Notes under the pieces: model-generated
Database searches by the model: none
What the model was told of the DNA's origin: nothing
Seen by the model: the letters and a program-made list of their open reading frames with translations, nothing else
NCBI GenBank assembly: GCA_004295565.1
Contig: AP019416.1
Location: forward strand, 2,790,001-2,854,000
Direction: 5' to 3'
Length of the DNA: 64,000 nt
Source: Vreelandella olivaria
GTDB lineage: Bacteria; Pseudomonadota; Gammaproteobacteria; Pseudomonadales; Halomonadaceae
Part shown: positions 41,812 to 55,147 of the stretch, piece by piece
Position numbering within the stretch: position 1 is the first letter of the stretch
How the letters are laid out: each line of letters opens with the position of its first letter
Translations under genes and position numbers: made by a program

Positions 41812-42653
41812 TGAACACGCGTCAGTTGACCAACATTGCCAAGCGCATCGGGTTTTGGGCGCTGATTGCGCTGATCATGGTATACGCCGTTTTTCCGTTC
41901 TACTACGCGGTGGTCACCTCGTTAAAACCGTCGAGCGACCTGTTCCGGGTTGAGCTATGGCCTTCGAACTGGAACTTCGATAACTACATCAGCATCTTCA
42001 CCCAAACCAGCTTTCTGCGCGCCATTTTCAACTCAATCATCGTCGCGTTTAGCGTGGTGTTCATTGCCCTGCTACTCGGCATTACCGCTTCTTACGCCCT
42101 GGGCCGCGTGCGCTTTCGCGGCCGCTCTACGGTGCTGCTGGTGATTCTCGGCGTTTCGATGTTTCCCCAGGTGGCGGTGCTTTCCGGGCTGTTTGAGGTG
42201 ATCCGTGCGCTCAACCTTTACAACAACCCCGCCGGGCTGATTTTAAGCTACACCATCTTCACCCTGCCCTTCACCGTGTGGGTGCTGACCACCTTTATGA
42301 AGCAGCTACCCATGGAGCTGGAAGAGGCCGCCATTATGGACGGCGCCACACCCTGGGTGACCATTACCAAGGTATTTCTGCCGCTCATGTGGCCCGCCAT
42401 GGCGACCACGGGACTGCTGGCATTTATCGCCGCTTGGAACGAGTTTCTGTTTGCCCTCACCTTCACACTCACCGACACCCAGCGCACGGTACCCGTCGCC
42501 ATCGCGCTGCTGTCAGGCGGCAGTGCCTACGAACTGCCCTGGGGGCCGATTATGGCCGCGTCTGTGGTGGTCACGGTGCCCCTGGTCGTATTAGTGATTA
42601 TCTTCCAGCGCCGTATTGTGTCAGGCCTTACCGCAGGCGCCGTTAAAGGCTAA
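41811..42653 (+). CDS. aglG: Alpha-glucoside ABC transporter permease
   Basis: MalG-type permease of 280 residues, intact. It has about six membrane helices and the EAA loop EEAAIMDGATPWVTITKVFLPLM. It ends SGLTAGAVKG, the same family C-terminus as malG. It overlaps aglF by one base and is followed 9 bases later by aglA. Confidence 0.93.
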   Translation: MNTRQLTNIAKRIGFWALIALIMVYAVFPFYYAVVTSLKPSSDLFRVELWPSNWNFDNYISIFTQTSFLRAIFNSIIVAFSVVFIALLLGITASYALGRVRFRGRSTVLLVILGVSMFPQVAVLSGLFEVIRALNLYNNPAGLILSYTIFTLPFTVWVLTTFMKQLPMELEEAAIMDGATPWVTITKVFLPLMWPAMATTGLLAFIAAWNEFLFALTFTLTDTQRTVPVAIALLSGGSAYELPWGPIMAASVVVTVPLVVLVIIFQRRIVSGLTAGAVKG

Positions 42654-42662
42654 GGAATATTT

Positions 42663-44337
<1,675 letters not shown>

Positions 44338-44415
44338 GCCCTGAACAACATAAGCGCTAAACAACAACAGGCCGGCCCAAAAGACATAAGCATTGAGGTC
44401 AGCAAGGAGTTACCC

Positions 44416-45519
44416 ATGGCAAGTGTTACGCTTAGCAAGATCAACAAAGTGTTTGGCAGCGATCACATTATTAACAATGTGGATCTACATATTGGCGACG
44501 GCGAATTTGTGGTTTTCGTTGGCCCCTCCGGCTGCGGCAAGTCGACCCTTTGCGCCTGATCGCCGGCTTGGAATCGATTAGCGATGGCGACCTGAGCATG
44601 GACGACACCGTGGTCAATGACTTGCCACCGCGGGAACGCGGTGTGGGCATGGTATTTCAATCCTATGCGCTCTACCCGCATATGACCGTTTACGACAATA
44701 TGGCGTTTGGCCTGAAACTGGCCAAAACCGCCAAAGAGACGGTTCACGAGCGAGTTATGAGCACGGCAAAGATTTTGCAGCTTGAAGAGCTTCTGCACCG
44801 CAAGCCCAAAGCACTTTCCGGCGGCCAGCGCCAGCGGGTGGCCATGGGCCGTGCCATGGCCCGGGAACCGCGTATTCTGCTGTTTGACGAGCCGCTTTCC
44901 AACCTGGACGCCTCACTGCGGGTGCAGATGCGTAACGAGATCGCCCGGCTGCATAACCGCCTCGGCTCTACCATGATTTACGTGACCCACGACCAAGTTG
45001 AAGCCATGACCCTGGCTGACAAAATCGTGTTCTCAATGGCGGCCATGTGGAGCAGGTCGGTAGCCCCACGAGCTTTATCAGCGCCCGGCAACGAAATTTG
45101 TCGCCGGGTTTATTGGTTCACCGACCATGAATTTCATGCCTGCTGAGCTCCTCGCAGGCGACGCCAACGGCTGTCGCGTACGGGCCGCGGGGATTGGCGA
45201 GCTCGCTCTGCCCCAGAATGCCCAGCAGCAACGTAGCGGCGAAGCGTTGACTCTTGGCATTCGCCCAGAGCACTTATGCTTAGCGGCGCCCACCGATGAC
45301 AACTGCTTTGATATCGTCAACGTCGAGTATTTGGGCAACGAGGTTTACGTCTACCTTGAGCCCAAACAGGGCGACACGCTGCTGATCCATCGCAGCGAAG
45401 CGCCCAGCCAGTGGCAGGAAGGCCAGCAGGTGTCATTGGCAGCGGATTGGGAAAAAGTACACTTGTTTGATGAGAGCGGTGCAGCACTGATGCTACCCAC
45501 CCAAAGAGCCGCGGCTTAA
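44416..45519 (+). CDS. aglK: Alpha-glucoside ABC transporter ATP-binding protein (two frame breaks)
   Basis: MalK-type ATPase, about 367 residues. Walker [11 protein letters not shown] runs into the first break at 44547; then [53 protein letters not shown] and [15 protein letters not shown]. The second break near 45035-45070 precedes [24 protein letters not shown] and the TOBE domain ([11 protein letters not shown]). AAGGAGT lies just above the start at 44416. It is paralogous to malK at 31854. Confidence 0.92.
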
Positions 45520-45686
45520 GCACGGGAGTCAACCAAGATACCCGCATTAACGACCCTCTGTGTGTGTCTAACCTTCCCTTCGCTTATCATGGGGAGTTGG
45601 CAGCACACAGCGGGTCGATTTTATTATGCACACCCTTTGAATAGCTAAGTTTTCAATTATTAAAAAAAGCCTGTAAAGGAAGCACC

Positions 45687-46729
45687 GTGACTGATCAGCG
45701 CCGAATGACACTCAAGGATCTTGCGCAGGAACTCAACGTCTCCACTGCAACGATCTCCAATGCCTTTAACCGGCCGGATCAGCTCTCGCCAGCCCTGCGC
45801 GAACGGATCCTTAAACAGGCCAAGCGGCTGGGGTACAGCGGCCCTGATGCCAAAGCCCGTAGCTTGCGCACCGGCCGCTCGCGGATCATTGCGGTGATTC
45901 TTGCGGAAAGCCTTACCTACAGCTTGAACGACGCCGTGGCCAGCGAATTTCTATCAGGGGTTGCCGAAGTGCTCGATGCCCACGGCCACACGCTACTGCT
46001 CTTGCCGGGCCACGCCTCCCAACCGCCGGGCTCGGCCAATATCGCCGATGGCTTTATCGTTTACGGGCTAATGCCCAACAATAAACTGCTAGATGAACTG
46101 CCTGCCCAGCGTAGCCTGGTATCCGTTGATTTTGATATTGAAGGCTGCCCGACGGTGCATATCGACGACACCGCTGCCAGCTATAAAATCGCTCAGCATG
46201 CGCTGACGCATTTGCCCAAACGCCCGGCGATTCTCAACCTGCGCTTAACCAAAGAGGCCTGCAACGGCCGTGTGACGTCTGAGCACACCCTGCTGCCCAA
46301 CACCAGCACGATCAGCCGCGCCCGCCTGGAGGGCTTTCATAACGCATTGAGTGAAAAGGGCGTGGATACGGAGCAGGTGCCGCTATGGAATATCGAGGAG
46401 AATACCTTCGAGGTGTGCTCACCGGTGATTGCCGAGATTCTCGACCAGCCCACAGAACAACGGCCAGACCTGCTGCTGTGCATGTCTGACCGCATTGCGC
46501 TCACGGCGCTAACGCTTGCCGAACAGCGCGGTATTCGTGTGCCGGAAGAACTGCGCATTACTGGCTTTGACGGTATTGCCGAAGGGCAGTACCGGGCACC
46601 GCGTTTAACCACGGTGCGCCAGGACAGCGTGGGCAAGGGAGGGTAGCGGCGCAGATGATTCTTGGCCGTATTCCCCTCGCCCAGCAGCTCCTTCAAACTG
46701 AACTGCTGCTGGGCGATACCTGCCCTTAG
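45687..46729 (+). CDS. aglR: LacI-family transcriptional regulator of the agl genes (one frame break)
   Basis: LacI/GalR regulator, about 347 residues. The N-terminal helix-turn-helix TLKDLAQELNVSTATISNAFNRPDQLS, hinge and sugar-binding core (AVILAESLTYSLNDAVASEFLSGV, ADGFIVYGL, LLLCMSDRIALTALTLAEQRGI, ITGFDGIAEGQYRAPRLTTVRQD) are clear. A slip near 46640 hides the end VAAQMILGRIPLAQQLLQTE. The start is GTG at 45687, after AAGGAAGCACC. Downstream of aglK on the same strand, it most likely binds the three CTTAATCGATTAAG sites above aglE. Confidence 0.88.
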
Positions 46730-46736
46730 GAAGGCG

Positions 46737-47742
46737 TTATTTAGCCGTCGCCTGCATGGCAAGCGCGGTGTCCAACATGCGGTTAGAGAAGCCCCACTCG
46801 TTGTCGTACCAGGCCATGATTTTAACCAGACGGCCATTCACGCGGGTGTGATTGGCATCAAAGGTCGACGAGTTGGCATCGTGGTTAAAGTCGATAGACA
46901 CCAGTGGCTCGGCGTTAACCGCCAAAACCGGTGAGTCAGCCGCGGCTTTCTCAACGATGGAGTTGATCTCTTCCTTGCTGGTATCACGTCCAGCGGTGAA
47001 AGTGAGATCCACCAGCGAGACATTGATTACCGGCACGCGAACGGCCAAGCCATCAAATTTGCCCGCCAACTCTGGCAGCACCAAGCCCACCGCTGCCGCA
47101 GCGCCGGTTTTGGTAGGAATCATTGAGTGGGTGGCACTACGCGCCCGGTAAGGGTCGGAGTGGTAAACATCCGAAAGGTTTTGATCGTTGGTGTAAGCGT
47201 GCACCGTGGTCATCAAACCGTTTTCGATACCCACCGCATCATTCAACGCTTTGGCCACTGGCGCTAAGCAGTTGGTGGTGCAGGAGGCGTTAGACACCAC
47301 CGTGTGCTCAGCGGTCAGCACTTGGTCGTTCACGCCATACACAATCGTGGCATCAGCGTCGGGGCTGGGGGCGGAAATCAGCACGCGCTTGGCACCCGCT
47401 TCGATATGCTTGGCCGCCGCCTCTGCGCTTGGTGAATAACCCAGTGCACTCCATCACCAGATCAATATTCATTGCTGACCACGGCAGTTTCGCTGGGTCG
47501 CGCTCTGAGGAGATAGCGATACGATCGCCATCTACCGTGATGCTCTCGGCGTCGTGTTCTACCTTAAAAGGGAAGTGGCCATGTACGGTGTCGTGACGCA
47601 GTAGGTGGGAGTTTAGCGAGGGATCACCGAGGTCGTTAATGGCGACGACCTGTACGCGGTCACGGTAGCTGTTTTCGTAAAGGGCGCGCAGTACGTTGCG
47701 GCCAATGCGGCCAAATCCGTTAATCGCAACTCTTATTGTCAT
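46737..47742 (-). CDS. gapA: Glyceraldehyde-3-phosphate dehydrogenase (one frame break)
   Basis: Glycolytic/gluconeogenic GAPDH, about 335 residues. The NAD-binding start is [23 protein letters not shown]; the catalytic cysteine is in [18 protein letters not shown]-terminal [13 protein letters not shown] is diagnostic. A slip near 47425 separates CTGLFTK from [15 protein letters not shown]. It is divergent from pykA across a 211-base region with a HexR-like site, and tail-to-tail with aglR (7 bases apart). Confidence 0.95.
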
Positions 47743-47780
47743 GATAGCTCCTCAATTAACCAATAATAATGAGTGGCATC

Positions 47781-47801
47781 TTTAGTAAAAAAATTACTAA
47801 A
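47781..47801. promoter_or_regulatory. AT-rich palindrome upstream of gapA
   Basis: Arms TTTAGTAA and TTACTAAA flank five A, 39 bases above the gapA start. It resembles the HexR-like site at 47875 but with a spacer three bases longer, so a different or degenerate operator is possible. Confidence 0.4.
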
Positions 47802-47874
47802 AATACGTATTTAAGCGTCATGAGGCCGATAAATAGCGTGTTAACCGCCCCAAAAGGCTAGTAAATATCCAATA

Positions 47875-47889
47875 TGTAGTAAAATTACT
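47875..47889. promoter_or_regulatory. HexR-like operator between gapA and pykA
   Basis: TGTAGTAAAATTACT fits TGTART-N3-AYTACA except at the last base. It lies between divergent gapA and pykA, both known HexR targets in other gammaproteobacteria. Confidence 0.6.
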
Positions 47890-47953
47890 ATATAAACGCT
47901 ATCGTAGTCCAATACTAAATTGCCAACAATACCTCTACTCAAGGAGAGCGCCC

Positions 47954-49472
47954 ATGACGAATGCGACTTCGAACACAACGGCCCAGACGTCTACTTCCTC
48001 CCTTCCTATACGCCCTCAGGCTCTCATACCCCTTGAGACGCACCAAGATCGTCGCCACCCTCGGCCCCGCCAGTGATCGCCCCGGCGTACTGGAAGCGAT
48101 GCTCAAAGCCGGTGTGGATGTGGTGCGGCTAAACTTCTCCACGGCTCGGCGGAAGATCATCGCCGTCGCTTGGGCGAAGTCCGCGAGATTGCCGAGCGCC
48201 TGGGCCGCAGCGTCGCCGCACTGGGCGATCTACAGGGGCCGAAAATTCGTATTGCCCGCTTTGTTGAAGGTGCCGTCAAACTCAATGTCGGCCAGCCATT
48301 CGTTTTGGACATGGCATTGGATGCCAACAGTGGCACCGCAGAGCGGGTCGGCTGTGATTACCAAACCCTCCCGGATGATGTCGTAGAAGGCGATCGGCTA
48401 CTGCTGGACGATGGCCGTTTGGTACTTGATGTTACCCGTGTCGTTGGACAGGAAGTTCATACTCGCGTTCACGTGGGTGGCAAGCTCTCCAACAACAAGG
48501 GCATTAACAAACAGGGCGGCGGACTTTCAGCGCCTGCCCTTACTGAGAAAGATAAGGCCGACCTAAAAACCGCTATTGAGATTGGCGTTGACTACTTGGC
48601 CGTCTCCTTCCCGCGTAGCGCCGCGGATATGCAGGAAGCCCGCGAACTGCTTGGCGAAGCCGGTAAAGAGATCGGCTTGGTGGCTAAGCTCGAGCGCGCC
48701 GAGGCGGTTGCCGACGACGCCACGCTGGACGGCATCATTGAAGCCTCTGAGGCAGTCATGGTAGCCAGGGGGCGACCTGGGGGTTGAAATTGGCGACGCA
48801 GCGTTAATCGGCACTCAAAAGCGCATTATCAAGCACGCCCGATCGTTGAACCGTGCGGTGATTACCGCCACGCAAATGATGGAGTCGATGATCGAATCAC
48901 CGCTGCCCACTCGCGCTGAAGTGTTCGACGTCGCCAACGCAGTGCTCGACGCCACCGATGCGGTGATGCTCTCAGCGGAAACCGCGGCGGGCGATTACCC
49001 GGTAGAGACTATCGAAGCGATGAACCGTGTTTGCCTGGGTGCCGAGCGCGAGCGCCTTGCCCAGGAGTCAGGCCACCGTATACATGAAGGCTTTGAGCGC
49101 ATCGATGAAACCATCGCACTATCGGCAATGTATGCAGCCAACCACTTATCCGGCGTTAGCGCCATCGCCTGTATGACCTCCACCGGCTATACACCACTGA
49201 TTGCCTCACGCATTCGTTCCGGTCTGCCTATCGTAGGCCTGGCCCACAGCCCTATCGCCCAACGACGCATGGCGCTCTACCGTGGCGTGGTTTCGATTCC
49301 TTTCGACACCACCGATATGGATCCGGCCAACCTTAATCAAGAGGCGCTGAAATGCTTGCAGGCGCAGGGATTTATTCACCCTGGCGAACATGTCATTTTG
49401 ACACGTGGTGACCATATGAATGCCCATGGGGGCACCAATACGATGAAAATCCTTGCCCTGGAAAGCGAGTAA
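47954..49472 (+). CDS. pykA: Pyruvate kinase (about three frame breaks)
   Basis: Converts phosphoenolpyruvate and ADP to pyruvate and ATP; about 505 residues with a short polar N-terminal leader before [18 protein letters not shown]. Landmarks: [74 protein letters not shown] and HVILTRGD at the C-terminus. Breaks lie near 48030, 48145 and 48775, the last between VMVARG and GVEIG. Start 47954 follows AAGGAGAGCGCC. Confidence 0.94.
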
Positions 49473-49559
49473 TCGGCTAACCTCGGTAGCAAGGCTTAAT
49501 AAGAAAAAGCCATTCGGCACACGGCCGTAAGGCATGAGAACCATGAGGGAAGTGACCAA

Positions 49560-50037
49560 ATGAGTGACGCGCAACCACCCCGCCAAGCCATCCGTACGCT
49601 GCAAGCGCGCAAGCGCATTGCGCTGATTGCCCATGATGGTAAAAAAAACTGAGATGCTGGCGTGGGCAACCCGCTGGAAAGATACGCTGAGCCAGCACGA
49701 ACTGATTGGCACGGGCACCACGTCTGAGCGGCTTACGACCGCGTTAGGGTTAGAAGTCGAGGGTCTAATGAGCGGGCCCCTGGGCGGTGACCAGCAGATT
49801 GGCGCGCGGATTGCGGAGCAGCGGCTGGATGTGCTGATCTTCTTTTGGGATCCCTTCTCGCCTCAGCCCCACGACCCGGATGTCAAAGCGCTGCTGCGGT
49901 TAGCGGCGCTGTGGAATGTACCCGTCGCCTGCAACGCGGCAAGCGCCGACTTCCTACTCTCTTCGCCCTACTTGAGCGAAAGTTACGACATGTCGATACC
50001 GGATGCAGCGGCTTGGGCCCAGGCGCGCACGGTTTAA
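49560..50037 (+). CDS. mgsA: Methylglyoxal synthase (one frame break)
   Basis: Converts dihydroxyacetone phosphate to methylglyoxal, a bypass relieving sugar-phosphate stress. ATG at 49560 starts MSDAQPPRQAIRTLQARKRI; ALIAHDGKK leads into a seven-A run with one base too many, then LAWATRWKDTL, IGTGTTSERL, the active-site GPLGGDQQIGA and FFWDPFSPQPHDPDVKALLR. About 158 residues. It follows pykA by 87 bases and overlaps the end of cra by four bases, tail to tail. Confidence 0.92.
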
Positions 50038-51007
50038 CGCCGGTGCAGATGACGCGCCACCACCTGCAGCCCGCTCTCATAGTGGCCGCTCATAGCGGCT
50101 AAGGCACAACGCAGTGTTAACTCGGCGATCCGGTCATAGTCCTGTAGCGCCGAGTTCACTGGCTGAGGAAGGAAATCCAGCAGCCTGTGATCACCAAAGG
50201 TAGCCAGGCGAATATTTTCCGGTAGGCCGCCACGCTCCAAAAACACATCAAACACACCTTCCATCAGTGTATAGGACGCCGTCACCAGGGCATCGGCACC
50301 GCCCTGTTCATCCAGCAGTTGAACCGCCAAACGCACCCCTTCGCTACGCTCATAGTGTGACCCGGTAAGATAAAGCGGTTCGATCATGCTGCCTTCAAGG
50401 GCCGTCTGAAAACCCGCCCGCCGCTCGCAGCTAACCGACAGATCCGGCATCGCCTCCAGCCAGGCGACCCGCTTGGTCGCCTCACCGATCACCGAACGGG
50501 TCAACGTCTTTGCCGCCTCCTGGTCGTTACTCACCACACTGGCAAAGCGCGCCGGGTTAAGGCCACGATCCATCCCCACCACGCACCAGCCCTCGTCTAC
50601 CAGATCAGCATAAAAAGTGTCATCGCTAGGCAGGCAACTGGCCGTAATCAATACCTCACAGCGCTGGGCACGCAGCGCCAAGGCAAGCGTTCGTTCGCTC
50701 TCTGCGCAGTCATCCGAGCTTACGATCAACAGTTGGTACCCCTGCTCCCGGGCGCCCCGCTCCAGACGCTTGGCGAGCCGGGCGTAACTGATGTTCTCCA
50801 GATCCGGCACGATCAGCCCCAGCAGGCTGGCGCCCCGGCGTAGCGCGGCCGCCTGGGGGTCAATGTGATAGCGGTGTTGACGCACCACCGCCATCACTTT
50901 TCAATCGTCGCTGCACTGATGCGCCGCTGCTCGGCCTGACCATTAATCACGTAGCTAGCGGTCGTGCGCGAGACGCCGGCTAGCCGGGCAATATCGGCAA
51001 GTGTCAT
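50034..51007 (-). CDS. cra: Cra/FruR catabolite repressor-activator (one frame break)
   Basis: LacI-family regulator that senses fructose-1-phosphate. [31 protein letters not shown] at the N-terminus closely matches E. coli Cra; after one lost base near 50893 the frame resumes with [43 protein letters not shown] and [18 protein letters not shown] are also typical. Repaired length is about 324 residues from ATG at 51007. It diverges from fruBKA, with a Cra box between the two. Confidence 0.92.
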
Positions 51008-51308
51008 TGGGGTCTCCCTTAATGTAACCAAGCAGTTTATCAGCAAGTTAGCGCCTACCAGACCAAAGTCTAAAAGCCCAAACCTTGTGTCATTCAGTGA
51101 ATCGATTCAGCATAGCACTATGCTCAGCTTTAAAAGCACCATACCCAGATTTAATGGCAAGGATAAACCGACTGAAACAACGCGGTTCACCTTACTGGCA
51201 TCACTGCCATTACCAAGATCATTAAACGACGATCACTTTATGTACTCGGCTCTGCCTCGACGTTGCCCCATCAAAATACCGGCAGTGCGCGTTTACAGGA
51301 GAATACTA
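51008..51308. promoter_or_regulatory. Divergent cra/fruB control region
   Basis: Three hundred bases with no supported gene. The one clear element is the Cra box at 51098-51109. A looser CTGAAAC...GTTTCA-like pair near 51172-51190 is not convincing. Confidence 0.6.
51098..51109. promoter_or_regulatory. Cra (FruR) operator
   Basis: TGAATCGATTCA is a perfect 12-base palindrome agreeing with the Cra consensus TGAAWCGNTWMA. It lies 91 bases above cra and 200 above fruB. Confidence 0.75.
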
Positions 51309-54178
51309 TGTTGACACTCGGCCCCGATGACATCTTGCTAGGCCGCTACGCCGACAGTTGGCAAACCGCGCTGGACAGTGCCGCTGAGGCGCTGGTAGAC
51401 GCTGGATTGGTTGAGGCCGAGTATCGCGACGGCCTGCACGCCCGCGAGGCGCAATCATCCACGTTTCTGGGCAACGCTATTGCAATCCCCACGGTACACC
51501 GGAAAGCCGCCAGTATGTGAAGCAGACGGGCGTTCGCGTATTGCAGTTTCCCCAAGGGGTCGAGTGGCACGACGGCCAGCAGGTGCACGTGCTGGTGACG
51601 ATTGCCGCTCAAAACGATGAGCACCTGGATATTCTGCGCCAGCTCACCCATGTACTGGATCGTGAAGGGGTTGCCGAGCAGTTGGCAAACGCCAGCTCTG
51701 CGGCAGATGTGGCGCGGCTACTTTCCAAGCCGGCATTGGAGCCGCGCCTGGATGCCGACACCCTATGCGTCAACTTTCCTGCCCGCGACCCACAAGAACT
51801 CGCCCTGGCCGCCGCAGCTCGCTTACGCCAAAGCGGCTGCGTCGATAACAGCTTTATTACCGCCGTCGCCGCAGCGCAGCCGACCTGGTTAGGCAAAGGA
51901 CTGTGGCTGGCCAGCAGCGCCCAGGGCGTTAACCAACCCGCGCTAGGGGTCGCCACCCCGGCTGAACATACCCTGGAAAGCGCCGGTCATCCAGTGCATG
52001 CGTTGTTCTGCCTGGCCGCCCATGGCGATGCCCACCGCCCACTGCTAGAGCAACTGATGGCGGTGTTGGAGAACGGCGAAAGCCAAAGCCTGGTAGGCAA
52101 AACCAGCGCGCAGTTGCTGGCCACCCTGGCAGGCGAAACCGCCAGCACTCAGACCCGCCGTGTGCGGGTACTTAACCCCATGGCCTGCACGCCCGCCCCG
52201 CCAAACAGCTGGTGCAAATTGCCCGCGCCCAGGCCATGCCAATTCAAGCACGATTGGAAGAAGGCAGCGCCACGCCGGTTTCCGCCGCTAGCCTGACCAA
52301 AGTGATCGGCCTGGGCGCCCGGCGCGGCCAGTGGCTGGTGCTTTCAGCCGAAGGTGAGCAGGCAAGCGCAGCGCTAGAGGCCGTCGCTGAAGCGGTTGAA
52401 TCGGGGCTGGGAGAGAAAGTCACGCCCTTTGACGGCGGCTTTGATGGCGCGCCGCAAGCGACCAGCGCTCAACAAAGCGTCGAACCCCTGGCAGCCGATA
52501 CGCCCCACGCTGGGGTGGCCGCTTCACCGGGCTTGGCCATTGCGCCGGTGTTTGTTATTCGTCCGATGCAGTTCGACTACCCCGAGCATGCCAATGACGC
52601 TGAACACGAAATCAGCCGCTTAAACAGTGCGCTGGAAGAGGGCGCTGCCCAACTGGAAACGCTGGTACGTAAGGCACCCGGTGGTGAAGTCGCCGACATT
52701 CTCTCCATGCACGAAGAAATGCTCGACGATCCGGAGCTCCATCACGCGGCAGTTGATGCCATTCGTGAGGGCCGCTCGGCGGAAGCGGGCTGGTGGGAAG
52801 CGATTGAAACCGCCGCCCACGCCCAGGAGATGCTCGCCGATCGCCTGCTGGCCGAACGCGCCGCCGACCTGCGTGACGTAGGTCGGCGGGTGCTGGGGGT
52901 ACTCTGCGATGTCACGCTCCCCGAACCGCCAGATCACCCCTACATTCTGGTGATGGACGATATCGGCCCCTCCGATGTGGCCCGTTTGGACACTTCCCGG
53001 GTACGCGGCCTGCTCACCGTTCGCGGCGGCGCTACGGCGCACAGCGCTATTCTGGCCCGCGCCCTGGGTATTCCGGCCGTGGTGGGCGCCGGGCAAGCGG
53101 TGATGGCACTGCATAACGGCAGCATGATGATTCTGGATGGCGAGCGTGGCCGTGTCACGCCGCAGCCTTCCGAAGATCGCCTACAGCGTGCCGAGCAGCA
53201 GTTGCTCGACCTCCAGCAGCGCGAAGCCGATGCCTGGGAAAGCCGCTTTGAGGTCGCCCAAACCCGCGACGGCCACCGTGTGGAAGTCGCCGCCAACCTG
53301 GGCAACACTGCCCACGCCGCTGATGCGGTGGAGCGCGGGGCTGAAGCCGTTGGTCTGCTGCGTACCGAATTCCTGTTTATGGCCCACGCCAGCGCCCCGG
53401 ATTTAGCCACTCAGATCGGCGAGTATCGTCAGGCAATTGACGCACTCGATGGCCGCCCGCTGGTCGCGCGCACCCTGGATGTGGGCGGTGATAAGCCACT
53501 GCCCTACTGGCCGGTACCCCAAGAAGACAACCCCTTCCTGGGTCTACGTGGTATTCGCTTAGCGCTGACACAACCCGAAGTGCTCGAAACCCAGCTGCGC
53601 GCGCTGTTGATGGCCGGTAAAGACAGTCCTTTACGCATTATGCTGCCAATGGTCAAAGACATTGCCGAGTTCCGCGCAGTCAAAATCATCTACGACCGCC
53701 TACTCCAAGAGATCCCTGCTTCCCAGCGCGCCACCGATGTGCAGTTAGGGGTAATGATTGAGATCCCCTCCAGTGCCCTGCTGGCCCCCAGTCTCGCCGC
53801 CGAGGCGGACTTTTTTCTCGGTAGGCACCAACGACCTGACCCAGTACACCCTGGCTATCGACCGCGGCCACCCGGAACTCTCTGCCCAAGCCGATGGTTT
53901 TGCACCCCGCGGTGCTGCGTTTGATTCAAATGACCGTGGCGGCTGCCCATACCCAGGGCAAATGGGTGGGCGTGTGCGGCGAACTGGCCTCAGACGCCGT
54001 GGCCATTCCGGTGCTGGTAGGTCTTGGCGTGGACGAGCTCTCCGTCAGTGCGCGGCAGGTGCCGCTGGTCAAAGCCCGCCTGCGCGAGTTTGATTTTGCG
54101 GATGCCCAGGCCAGCGCTCAGTTGGCGCTTTCCCAAGCCACCAGCGATGAAGTGCGCGATGCACTGGAGGCGCGCTAA
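51309..54178 (+). CDS. fruB: Fructose PTS multiphosphoryl protein EIIA-HPr-EI (four frame breaks)
   Basis: Three-domain phosphotransfer protein, about 956 residues. EIIA (residues 1-150) has the phospho-His in AIAIPHGTPESRQ, HPr (about 285-370) has NPHGLHARPAKQL, and EI (about 400-956) has GGATAHSAILARALGIPAVVG, GLLRTEFLF, VGTNDLTQYTLAIDRG and GVCGELASD. Two of the breaks each lose one C from a run exactly at the EIIA and HPr active-site histidines; two more are extra T near 53815 and 53898. It passes phosphate from phosphoenolpyruvate to FruA. Its TAA overlaps the fruK ATG. Confidence 0.93.
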
Positions 54179-55147
54179 TGGCCCGCGTGCTGTGCATTAC
54201 TCTGAATCCGGCGCTGGATTTGGCGTTTAACCTCGATGCATTGGTGTTGGGCAGCGTCAACCGCCCCACCTGGGCGCAGTTAGAAGCGGCGGGCAAAGGC
54301 GTTAACGTTGCCCGCGTATTGGCGGGCCTTGGCCACGACGTCACTGTCAGCGGTTTTTTAGGTGCCGATAACGACGCCCCCTTTCAATTGGCCTTTACCA
54401 GGAATGCTTTAACAGATGCCTTTGTGCGCGTACCGGGGGAAACCCGCATTAACGCCAAAATTGCGGAACAGAGCGGGCGCGTCACCGACATTAACGGCCC
54501 CGGTATGCCCACTGACGCCACGCATCTACAGGCGCTGATCGATACGCTGGATGGCGAGCTTGCCAGCGCGACGCCACCCCAAGCCGTCGTCGTCGCGGGC
54601 AGCCTGCCCCAGGGCTGTCACTGGATGATTTTAGCGCGCTGTTAAACCACTTAAACGCCAGCGGCGTGCCGTTGTGGGTAGATACCAGCGGCCCGGCACT
54701 CAATGCGGCCATAGCGACTCACCCCGCCGGGGTAAAGCCCAACGAAAACGAACTGGCGGAGTGGGCGGGCGAAGACATGACTTCTTTCGATGTGCGCTTA
54801 ATGGCCGCTAAACGGCTGCATCAAAGCGGCATCGCCCATGCGCTGATTTCAGCGGGTGTCGAAGGGGTGTTGTGGGTTAACGCTCAAGGTGCCTGGCACG
54901 CCACACCGCCCAAGGTCACCGCCACCAATACCGTTTGCGCTGGCGATACCTTTGTCGCGGGCATGCTCCACGGATTACTTAATCAGCATGAGGCTGAACA
55001 GACGCTGCGTTTTGCCACCGCGCTCTCGGCTGAGGCCGTGCGCCACGCTGGCGTGGGCGACCCCACGCTGCCGATTTCGATTCACTCCAACAAAACACCC
55101 GGATACGGCGTCTTAACGACACCACCACCGAGGGAGCCACGCTATGA
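54178..55147 (+). CDS. fruK: 1-phosphofructokinase (two frame breaks)
   Basis: PfkB-family kinase converting fructose-1-phosphate to fructose-1,6-bisphosphate, about 322 residues. The N-terminus ITLNPALDLAFNL, GAGKGVNVARVLAGLG-like AAGKGVNVARVLAG, VAGSLPQGC, GVKPNENELAEWAG and the ATP/catalytic motif NTVCAGDTFVAGML (Cys instead of the commoner Gly before AGD) are visible. Slips occur near 54625 and 55065. In the repaired frame the gene ends TTTEGATL with TGA at 55147, overlapping the fruA ATG by four bases, which supports the repair. Confidence 0.93.

Noticed and set aside
47781-47801. Counting the gapA-proximal palindrome as a further HexR site
   Set aside because: The half-sites are three bases further apart than in the other candidates, so it is listed only as an unexplained palindrome.
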